Of a stretch of DNA of 6,351 nucleotides, positions 1 through 5,744 are shown piece after piece (the first letter of the stretch is position 1; each line of letters opens with the position of its first letter). The stretch is from Clostridiales bacterium (GTDB taxonomy: Bacteria; Bacillota; Clostridia; Oscillospirales; Acutalibacteraceae): assembly GCA_020859725.1 (NCBI GenBank), contig JAJBVR010000207.1:1-6351 (forward strand), in the 5' to 3' direction. Under the pieces are notes generated by a model, which did not search any database, was not told the origin of the DNA, and worked only from the letters and a program-made list of their open reading frames with translations. A program made the translations under genes and the position numbers.

Positions 1-1
1 A

Positions 2-982
2 TATAATTTAGAAAGCGAATGCTCTGAAATATACTCACTTTCTTTTTCTGATTTAAGCGGAGACGGCATACCGGAAATAATTGTTTTGTGGGATGTTATC
101 AGCAATTCAAAAAGCCATGTACTCTCAGTTTACAGTCAAAAAAATGAAAACGGTGAATTTTCTCTTTTCCAAATAGGGAAAAATATAAATATGAATAATT
201 ATATACCGGTTGATATTGATGAAAACGGAGTTAATGAAATGCTGGTGTTTACCGTTGATTCCGGCGATTCGGTTTCTGCTTCCGCTGTTTTGTATTCGTT
301 CAACGAAAACAGCTGCGAAGTGCTGGGCAGCACTAAACTGGACGGGCATATCAGTTTTTATAAAAATATAATATCGGAAAGTAAAAACGGAAGAGTTTAT
401 ATCTATGCCGATGCTGTGAAAGCAAACGGAAATCAGATGCTTACGGAAATAATACACTGGTCCGATTATTATAACACGATTGTGTCTCCGTTTTACAGTT
501 ATTCAACAGGAATTACTAAAAATACAACAAGGTCTGTAATGCTTTCGTGCCGTGATATTAACGGAGACGGATTGATTGAATTGCCAAAAGATTCCGATAG
601 AGATGATTTGCCTGATTTTGTAACGGCGGCGGAATGGAACCAATTTGAAAATTCGGTTTTAAGCATTGTTTGCTGTTCTTTCGCAGTTGAACGGGATGGA
701 TATCAGATAGTTTTGCCTGAAAATATTTTTAATGATTTAAGAATAGAGTATTCTGCAGAGGATTCAAAATTGGTTGCTTATGATGGTAATGATAATATAG
801 TTTTTACGGTATTAACAGTATTAAAAGCTGATTATTTAAGCGATTCTCAGGCATATTCGGATTATTCTGAAATCATGAGGGATTCAGGTTATGTTTATCT
901 CGGCGCTTTGGGAACGGGTTCGGATATTGAAATTACATTGGATGATTTAAAATCATATATAAAATCATATGAAGGAGAATAA
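2..982 (+). CDS. Probable exported protein with FG-GAP/VCBS-like repeats, 5' end missing
   Basis: The reading frame is open from base 2, so the gene begins upstream. The first internal ATG at 86 is not the likely start, because the 28 codons before it already encode one copy of the repeat. The 326 visible residues are rich in Asp, Asn, Ser and Tyr and contain no membrane segment. Three motifs of the form D-x-[DNS]-x-[DN]-G-x-x-E occur at visible residues 17-25, 71-79 and 185-193, with a weaker one ending in Asn-Gly at 129-130. The third is followed by a DSDRDDLPDF stretch that resembles a calcium-binding thrombospondin-3-type loop. Such loops at intervals of 50-60 residues are typical of FG-GAP/VCBS beta-propellers, which usually lie outside the membrane. 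A signal peptide or lipobox would be upstream and cannot be seen. The stop lies 3 bases before the response regulator gene, so the two are probably co-transcribed. The exact function is unknown; a role in sensing is only inferred from position. Confidence 0.75.
   Translation, partial: YNLESECSEIYSLSFSDLSGDGIPEIIVLWDVISNSKSHVLSVYSQKNENGEFSLFQIGKNINMNNYIPVDIDENGVNEMLVFTVDSGDSVSASAVLYSFNENSCEVLGSTKLDGHISFYKNIISESKNGRVYIYADAVKANGNQMLTEIIHWSDYYNTIVSPFYSYSTGITKNTTRSVMLSCRDINGDGLIELPKDSDRDDLPDFVTAAEWNQFENSVLSIVCCSFAVERDGYQIVLPENIFNDLRIEYSAEDSKLVAYDGNDNIVFTVLTVLKADYLSDSQAYSDYSEIMRDSGYVYLGALGTGSDIEITLDDLKSYIKSYEGE
50..589 (+). repeat. Protein-level repeat of about 54 residues (propeller-blade-like)
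   Basis: The invariant Gly of the acidic loop falls at visible residues 22, 76, 130 and 190 of the first gene (bases 65, 227, 389 and 569). The spacings are 54, 54 and 60 residues. The first, second and fourth copies keep the acidic loop and the following Glu. The third keeps only Asn-Gly followed by a beta-rich RVYIYAD. At least one further copy could lie upstream of the window. The DNA itself is not closely repeated, so this is an old repeat in the protein. Confidence 0.5.
971..977 (+). promoter_or_regulatory. Strong ribosome binding site of the response regulator gene
   Basis: GAAGGAG sits 8 bases before the ATG at 986 and overlaps the last codons of the preceding gene. It is the best-placed Shine-Dalgarno sequence in the window and fixes the start of the regulator. 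Confidence 0.85.
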
Positions 983-985
983 ATT

Positions 986-1699
986 ATGAAAAAAGTGCTT
1001 GTAGCAGAGGATGAGGAATCTATCCGCGAATTTATTGTCATTAATCTTACCCGCAGCGGTTATGAGGTTGAGCAGGCTGATAACGGTGCGAAGGCTCTTG
1101 ATTTATTTTCACAGGATGAAAGCGGTTTTGATGTTGCTATTCTTGATATAATGATGCCTGAGATGGATGGATTAACTGTTTGTAAGGAACTCAGAAAGCG
1201 TTCGTCGGATTTGGGTATTATTATTCTTTCGGCTAAAACACAGGAAATGGATAAAGTTACGGGGCTTTTTGTAGGAGCGGACGATTATGTAACAAAACCG
1301 TTTTCTCCAAGTGAACTTATGGCTCGTGTCGACGCGGTTTACCGCCGCGTTGAGATGACAAGAGGCTTCAGAAAAAATGATTCGACTGCCGATACCATTG
1401 TGCTTGATGAGTTTGAGTTTAATTTAAGAAACCGAACCTTGGCAAAAGCTTCCGATTTAATTGAATTGACTCAGGTTGAATTTCAGATAATTGAATATTT
1501 CTTTAAAAATCCCAACGCCGCGTTAAGCAGAACGGATATATTGAGACAGGTTTGGGGCAATAACTATTTTGGCGATGAAAAAATAGTTGATGTTAATATC
1601 CGCAGGCTTCGTATGAAGGTTGAGGATAATCCTTCTTCGCCCACTCGTCTTATAACTATTTGGGGCCTTGGCTATAAGTGGGTAACAGATAAAAATTGA
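986..1699 (+). CDS. OmpR/PhoB-family response regulator transcription factor
   Basis: This 237-residue cytoplasmic protein has the usual length and two-domain layout of the OmpR/PhoB family. The receiver domain (about 1-118) shows the acidic pocket E8/D9, the phospho-acceptor Asp54 in the ILDIMMPEMDG motif, Ser82 and Lys104 in VTKPF, so it should be fully phosphorylatable. The C-terminal winged-helix domain (about 132-235) has the recognition helix around DVNIRRLRMKVE (202-213) and the final wing ending in GLGYKW. It should bind DNA direct repeats and be switched on by the histidine kinase encoded 16 bases downstream. The start is well supported by GAAGGAG at 971-977. The family resembles PhoB, ResD and WalR, but the target genes cannot be read from the sequence, so I give no gene symbol. 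Confidence 0.95.
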   Translation: MKKVLVAEDEESIREFIVINLTRSGYEVEQADNGAKALDLFSQDESGFDVAILDIMMPEMDGLTVCKELRKRSSDLGIIILSAKTQEMDKVTGLFVGADDYVTKPFSPSELMARVDAVYRRVEMTRGFRKNDSTADTIVLDEFEFNLRNRTLAKASDLIELTQVEFQIIEYFFKNPNAALSRTDILRQVWGNNYFGDEKIVDVNIRRLRMKVEDNPSSPTRLITIWGLGYKWVTDKN

Positions 1700-1715
1700 C
1701 TAATGGATGTTTTAA

Positions 1716-3251
1716 ATGAAGCAAAAAGTTTTCGGAAAATTACATAACGGAAAAATAGACGGGCTAACAAAAAGATGGCTTCTTAATATCATCTGTGTTG
1801 TTGTGGTTATGCTTGTTGTGGTGTTCGTGGTTTCAGTTTTTTCAATAAAAAGCTATTATTATAATTCCGTTGAAAATATATTAAACGGCGGGGCTTCCGT
1901 TAACGCGGCGGATTTTTTTTCGGACAGTCTTGCTTCCGGTTCATCGCTTGAAAGCTCAGCCGCTAAATTTATAGACAGCTATTCGTATAAAGATAAATCA
2001 ACGGCTTGGGTAATTGATAATGACGGAAATGTTATTGCCTCGTCAAACGGATTTATTGTTGAAAACAGTGCTATGCCGGATTATGAGGACGCTATGAGCG
2101 GAGATTCCGGAACCGGAAAATATATAGGAAAAATATACAGCAGCGGAGATAAGATAATGGCATTTACAAGAGCCATTAAAAATTCCGGCGGTGTTAAAGT
2201 CGGAGCAGTAAGGGTTATGTGTGCTGTTGAAAAGGTTGATGTGCAGATTGCCGTTATTGCTGTTGGTATTTTTCTGCTTCTTTTATGCGTATTTTTGATT
2301 ATAATCCTGTCAAACCTTTTCTTTATTCGCTCAATAATAATTCCCGTAAGGGAAATTACGGAAACAACCAAACAAATTTCAAGCGGAAATCTTGATGTAA
2401 GAATAGAAAAAAAATATGATGATGAAATAGGCTATTTATGTGATTCCATAAATTCAATGGCGGCTGAAATTTCAACGGCCGATAAAATGAAAAACGATTT
2501 TCTTTCCACAATTTCACATGAGCTTCGCACGCCGCTTACTTCCATCAAAGGCTGGGCGGAAACTTTGTTTTACAGCAGGGATACAGAGCGCGATGAGCTC
2601 ACAACAAAAGGACTTCAGGTTATTGTTAAAGAAGCCGGAAGACTTGAGGGGTTCGTTGAGGAACTGCTTGATTTCAGCAGGCTGCAAAGCGGAAGAATGA
2701 CGCTGAGGCTTGTTAAAACCGATATTTTTGCAGAGCTTGATGAAACTGTTTTTACATTCCGTGAACGTGCTATGAGAGAAGGCATTGAAGTAAGATACAG
2801 TATTCCTGATTTTGCCGCACCGGCAAATGCCGATCCTAACAGGCTTAAACAGGTGTTTATGAATATTCTTGATAACGCGCTTAAATATTCAAGAGCGCCG
2901 AGCAAAATTTTTATAAAGGCGGAATTTGCAAAATTTAACGGGGGAGACGCTGTTAAAATTTCAATAGCCGATCAGGGCTGCGGTATTTCAAAAGAAGATT
3001 TGCCCCATGTTATGGATAAGTTTTATAAAGCAAACGTTTCGGTAAGAGGCTCCGGAATAGGATTGGCCGTTACCAATGAAATTGTTAATCTGCATAAAGG
3101 AAAGCTTGAAATTAACAGCATTGAGGGCAAAGGCACTCTTGTAACAATTTATCTTCACGCGGAAAGCGCTCCTTCAAAGCAGGAAATAGATATGTCTATG
3201 CCGAAATCCGATGAGGTTTCGGATGATGATATTAAACTTGAAAGGTATTAA
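1716..3251 (+). CDS. Membrane sensor histidine kinase with HAMP domain
   Basis: This 511-residue inner-membrane kinase is the cognate partner of the regulator before it. Transmembrane helices lie at about 21-44 and 177-204. Between them is an extracytoplasmic sensor of about 130 residues, with a Cache/PAS-like strand pair around AWVIDNDGNVIASS (97-110). A HAMP linker (about 205-257) leads to the HisKA dimerisation helix, with phospho-acceptor His268 in SHELRTPLTS. The ATPase domain has an N box (FMNILDNALKYS, 381-392), a G1 box (DQGCG, 419-423), an F box around Phe436 and a G2 box (GSGIGL, 445-450). All catalytic motifs are present, so it should be active. An acidic tail of about 25 residues follows. 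The ATG at 1716 is the first possible start, because an in-frame TAA lies immediately before it. Its ribosome binding site is weak, so translation is probably coupled to the regulator gene. The signal sensed is unknown. Confidence 0.95.
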   Translation: MKQKVFGKLHNGKIDGLTKRWLLNIICVVVVMLVVVFVVSVFSIKSYYYNSVENILNGGASVNAADFFSDSLASGSSLESSAAKFIDSYSYKDKSTAWVIDNDGNVIASSNGFIVENSAMPDYEDAMSGDSGTGKYIGKIYSSGDKIMAFTRAIKNSGGVKVGAVRVMCAVEKVDVQIAVIAVGIFLLLLCVFLIIILSNLFFIRSIIIPVREITETTKQISSGNLDVRIEKKYDDEIGYLCDSINSMAAEISTADKMKNDFLSTISHELRTPLTSIKGWAETLFYSRDTERDELTTKGLQVIVKEAGRLEGFVEELLDFSRLQSGRMTLRLVKTDIFAELDETVFTFRERAMREGIEVRYSIPDFAAPANADPNRLKQVFMNILDNALKYSRAPSKIFIKAEFAKFNGGDAVKISIADQGCGISKEDLPHVMDKFYKANVSVRGSGIGLAVTNEIVNLHKGKLEINSIEGKGTLVTIYLHAESAPSKQEIDMSMPKSDEVSDDDIKLERY

Positions 3252-3255
3252 TTAA

Positions 3256-4224
3256 ATGAGCAAAAAAACACATAAAACCTCCGTAGGCGGGCAGGCGCTG
3301 ATTGAAGGTGTGATGATGCAGGGGCCGAAAGGTATGGCAACATCGGTAAGAAAGCCGGATGGTGATATTCTTACCGAATATCATTCTGTAAAGCATCTGA
3401 AAGATAAGTGTAAATTTTTCGGCATACCGGTAATAAGAGGAATAGTAAGCTTTGTTGAATCTATGATATCGGGATATAAAACATTGATGTATTCGGCCGA
3501 GGTATCCGGTATGGAGGATGTTGACGAGCAGGAATTAAGCAAATTTGAAAAGTGGCTTAATGATAAATTCGGCGAAAAACTTGTAAGCGTTGTTGCCGCA
3601 ATAGGTTCTGTTTTGGGAATTGTGCTTGCTTTTTTGCTGTTTATGTATTTTCCCGTTCTTGTGTTTAATAAGGCAAATGAATGGTCCGGCGGGGCAATAA
3701 CAAATTTTCAGGGACTCATTGAAGGCAGCCTTAAAATTATAATTTTTGTTATTTACATTGCCGCTGTAAGCAGAATGAAAGATATTCGCCGTGTATTTAT
3801 GTATCACGGCGCTGAGCATAAATCAATTTCCTGCTATGAAGCAGGTTTGGATTTAACAGTTGAAAATGTAAGAAAATCATGCAGATTTCACCCAAGGTGC
3901 GGCACCTCATTTATTTTTGTTGTACTTATTTTCAGTATAATATTTTATACGGTTATAGCGAAAATATTTCCAGCCATAGCCGCGCAAACGGTTTTGTGGC
4001 TTATATTAAAACTGGCTTTTCTTCCTGTAATTATGGGGCTTTGTTATGAATTTATCAGATATGCGGGAAGGCATGATAATCTTTTTGTGAAAATAGTATC
4101 CGCACCAGGGCTTTGGATGCAGAGACTTACAACCAAGGAACCCACCGATGATATAATAGAGGTTGGAATTGCTTCTATTAAAGCGGTTATTACGGATAAT
4201 CCGGAGGATGATGAAATAAAGTGA
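3256..4224 (+). CDS. yqhQ: DUF1385 (YqhQ-like) membrane protein
   Basis: This 322-residue protein matches the DUF1385 family (B. subtilis YqhQ, about the same length), sometimes described as a predicted metal-dependent enzyme without a proven reaction. Its signatures are GGQALIEGVMMQGP (11-24), YHGAEHKSISCYEAG (173-187) and SCRFHPRCGTSF (198-209). The conserved His174, Glu177, His178, Cys199, His202 and Cys205 could form a metal or redox site; this is my inference. Hydrophobic segments lie at about 103-130, 151-164, 210-230 and 233-258, placing it in the membrane with the His/Cys motifs between the helix pairs. The ATG at 3256 directly follows an in-frame TAA and has AAAGG at 3241-3245. The gene follows the kinase by 4 bases and overlaps prmC by 4. 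The DUF1385-prmC pairing is common in Clostridia, often with prfA and rpmE nearby, which hints at a link to translation. The family call is secure; the function is unknown. Confidence 0.92.
   Translation: MSKKTHKTSVGGQALIEGVMMQGPKGMATSVRKPDGDILTEYHSVKHLKDKCKFFGIPVIRGIVSFVESMISGYKTLMYSAEVSGMEDVDEQELSKFEKWLNDKFGEKLVSVVAAIGSVLGIVLAFLLFMYFPVLVFNKANEWSGGAITNFQGLIEGSLKIIIFVIYIAAVSRMKDIRRVFMYHGAEHKSISCYEAGLDLTVENVRKSCRFHPRCGTSFIFVVLIFSIIFYTVIAKIFPAIAAQTVLWLILKLAFLPVIMGLCYEFIRYAGRHDNLFVKIVSAPGLWMQRLTTKEPTDDIIEVGIASIKAVITDNPEDDEIK
4221..4224 (+). other. GTGA start/stop overlap coupling DUF1385 to prmC
   Basis: The GTG start of prmC (4221-4223) overlaps the TGA stop of the DUF1385 gene (4222-4224). 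The closest upstream Shine-Dalgarno, GGAGGA at 4203-4208, is 12 bases away, which is long. Reinitiation by ribosomes finishing the upstream gene is the likely route. Confidence 0.8.
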
Positions 4225-5048
4225 CTTTGAAGGAGGCATACAATTACGGCGTTTATTTTCTTTCCGCCAACGGAATTGATGAAGCAGATTTTAAAAGCTT
4301 GTGCCTTGCATGCTCTGTTGCCGGTATAAAAAACAATGAATTTTACCTTCATAAAAATGATGAAATTATAATGAAACGTTTTGCTGATTTGCTTTGGCGC
4401 GTTAAAAGCGGTGAACCGCTTCAATACGTTATAGGTAAATGGGATTTTTATAATTATGAGTTCTATGTGGGAAGCGGTGTGTTGATTCCAAGGCCGGAAA
4501 CGGAGGAATTAACAAAATTGGTTATAAATTACGCGAAAAACATTGATTTTCCGATTATATATGATTTATGCGCAGGCTGTGGATGCATAGGCATCAGCGT
4601 AGCAAGAGAAGTCCCGAAATCTAAGGTTTACTGTGTTGAAATAAGCGATGAAGCATTCTTTTATTTAAATAAAAACTCGGCTTTTGATAATAATGTTTTT
4701 CCGGTTAAGCAGGATGTTAATTTGTTTCCCAAAATTAACGAAACGGCAGATATTATTGTTTCAAATCCGCCGTATATAAAAACTTCCGAACTGAAAAATT
4801 TGCAAGCTGAAGTAGGCAAAGAACCTGTTTCTGCGCTGGACGGCGGGGAAAGCGGTTTGCATTTTTATTATTCAATATCGGAAAATTGGAAGTATGCGCT
4901 GAAACCGGGAGGTAAGATTTTTTTTGAAATCGGAAACGAGCAGGGAAAGGATGTTGAAAATATCCTTTCTTCAAACGGATTTTCCGATGTTAAAATTATA
5001 AAAGATATTTACGGTAATAACAGAATTGTTTCTGCTGTTAAATCATAG
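4221..5048 (+). CDS. prmC: Peptide chain release factor N5-glutamine methyltransferase PrmC
   Basis: PrmC transfers a methyl group from S-adenosylmethionine to the glutamine of the GGQ motif in release factors RF1 and RF2, which speeds termination of translation. At 275 residues it is full length (E. coli PrmC has 277). The N-terminal helical domain (about 1-75) ends in PLQYVIG (66-72), followed by GVLIPRPETEEL (86-97). The methyltransferase fold has motif I DLCAGCGCIGIS (115-126) for SAM binding and the catalytic NPPY (182-185), which holds the target glutamine. EPVSALDGGESGL (201-213) is also typical of this family and separates it from other NPPY enzymes such as PrmB. The first possible start is GTG at 4221, since an in-frame TGA lies at 4212-4214; the N-terminus from there (MTLKEAYNYG) looks normal for the family. 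prfA, the gene for its RF1 substrate and its common neighbour, is not next to it here. Confidence 0.96.
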   Translation: MTLKEAYNYGVYFLSANGIDEADFKSLCLACSVAGIKNNEFYLHKNDEIIMKRFADLLWRVKSGEPLQYVIGKWDFYNYEFYVGSGVLIPRPETEELTKLVINYAKNIDFPIIYDLCAGCGCIGISVAREVPKSKVYCVEISDEAFFYLNKNSAFDNNVFPVKQDVNLFPKINETADIIVSNPPYIKTSELKNLQAEVGKEPVSALDGGESGLHFYYSISENWKYALKPGGKIFFEIGNEQGKDVENILSSNGFSDVKIIKDIYGNNRIVSAVKS

Positions 5049-5051
5049 TCT

Positions 5052-5057
5052 GAGAGG
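5052..5057 (+). promoter_or_regulatory. Ribosome binding site that decides the site-2 protease start
   Basis: GAGAGG is followed by seven T bases and then the ATG at 5065. This spacing supports the ATG over an in-frame TTG at 5026, which lies inside prmC and has no such site. Confidence 0.75.
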
Positions 5058-5064
5058 TTTTTTT

Positions 5065-5742
5065 ATGACATCTTTAATAAGTGCAATTTTATCAGGAAAT
5101 TTGATTTTGGCTGTAATCGTTATACTTTCAAGGGCGTTTGTTGTATTTGTTTGTATGCCCGTTCACGAGCTTTCCCATGGATGGGCGGCTTATAAGCTTG
5201 GCGATGATACGGCGAAAGCGGCCGGGAGGCTGTCTTTTAACCCTATTGCACATCTGAATCCCGTGGGAACAATTATGATTTTCCTTTTTGGAATCGGCTA
5301 CGCACAGCCTGTGCCGATAAATCCCTTAAAATTTAAGGATTACCGAAAAGGTGTGGCCCTCACAGCTGCAGCGGGACCTTTTTCAAATCTTGTTATGGGA
5401 TTTATTTCCGCATTTTTTTATTCAATGCTTCAATTTATATATAATAACAGCGGAAATTCGGTGATTAATTTAGTAGGTATGTTCTTTTATTTTGCCGCTT
5501 CTGTAAATGTTTCCCTCGCAGTTTTCAATTTACTTCCTATTCCTCCGCTGGATGGCTCAAGAATACTTGCAGTGGTTCTTCCCGACAGAGCCTATGAAAA
5601 ATATTTCCGTTACGAAAGAATTATTATGATTGTACTTTTTATAGCGCTTTTCAGCGGAATACTCAATAAACCTATATCTTTTTTAACTAATCTTTTTATG
5701 AATATAATCTGCTTTATACCAAATCTTATTTTCGGGTTGTAA
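5065..5742 (+). CDS. Site-2 protease family (M50) intramembrane metalloprotease
   Basis: This is a 225-residue multi-pass membrane protease of the M50 family, which cuts substrates inside the lipid bilayer with a zinc ion. The HELSH motif (His34, Glu35, His38) supplies two zinc ligands and the catalytic Glu. The third ligand is expected to be Asp163 in NLLPIPPLDGSRIL (155-168). AAGPFSNLVMG (102-112) is a further family signature. Hydrophobic segments lie at about 9-31, 60-76, 96-118, 127-150 and 178-215. No PDZ or CBS domain is present, so it is the small, core-only type rather than RseP or SpoIVFB with extra domains. I chose the ATG at 5065; a longer reading from TTG at 5026 would add 13 residues and overlap prmC. 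The gene lies 16 bases after prmC and 2 before scpA. This S2P-scpA order is frequent in Clostridia. The substrate is unknown. Confidence 0.93.
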   Translation: MTSLISAILSGNLILAVIVILSRAFVVFVCMPVHELSHGWAAYKLGDDTAKAAGRLSFNPIAHLNPVGTIMIFLFGIGYAQPVPINPLKFKDYRKGVALTAAAGPFSNLVMGFISAFFYSMLQFIYNNSGNSVINLVGMFFYFAASVNVSLAVFNLLPIPPLDGSRILAVVLPDRAYEKYFRYERIIMIVLFIALFSGILNKPISFLTNLFMNIICFIPNLIFGL

Positions 5743-5744
5743 TA

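Noticed and set aside
770..798. TTGGTT and TAATAT separated by 17 bases, promoter-like, inside the first gene and upstream of the regulator
   Set aside because: Each box matches the consensus poorly, the background is AT-rich, and the pair is about 190 bases before the regulator within coding sequence. Such matches are expected by chance.
1330..1352. GC-rich inverted repeat around ACGCGG and CCGCGT in the response regulator gene
   Set aside because: It lies in the receiver-domain coding sequence and is not followed by a T-run, so it is not a terminator. It is explained by the codons for Asp-Ala-Val-Tyr-Arg-Arg.
1913..1920. Run of eight T bases in the kinase gene, with a run of eight A at 2407-2414, as possible slippage or phase-variation tracts
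   Set aside because: Runs of this length are common in AT-rich coding sequence here (another eight T at 4918-4925 in prmC), and the frames are intact on both sides. Nothing points to switching.
2081..2371. Open frames on the minus strand (for example 2081-2371, 2615-2905, 4044-4424) as possible antisense genes
   Set aside because: They lie opposite well-supported genes, lack ribosome binding sites and recognisable domains, and have compositions expected of shadow frames.
3896..3906. Perfect short palindrome GGTGCGGCACC in the DUF1385 gene
   Set aside because: It encodes the conserved Arg-Cys-Gly-Thr motif and is too short and isolated to be a regulatory site or terminator.
5026..5064. TTG-initiated N-terminal extension of the site-2 protease overlapping prmC
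   Set aside because: There is no ribosome binding site for the TTG, whereas the ATG at 5065 has GAGAGG at a good distance. The extension adds no recognisable feature.
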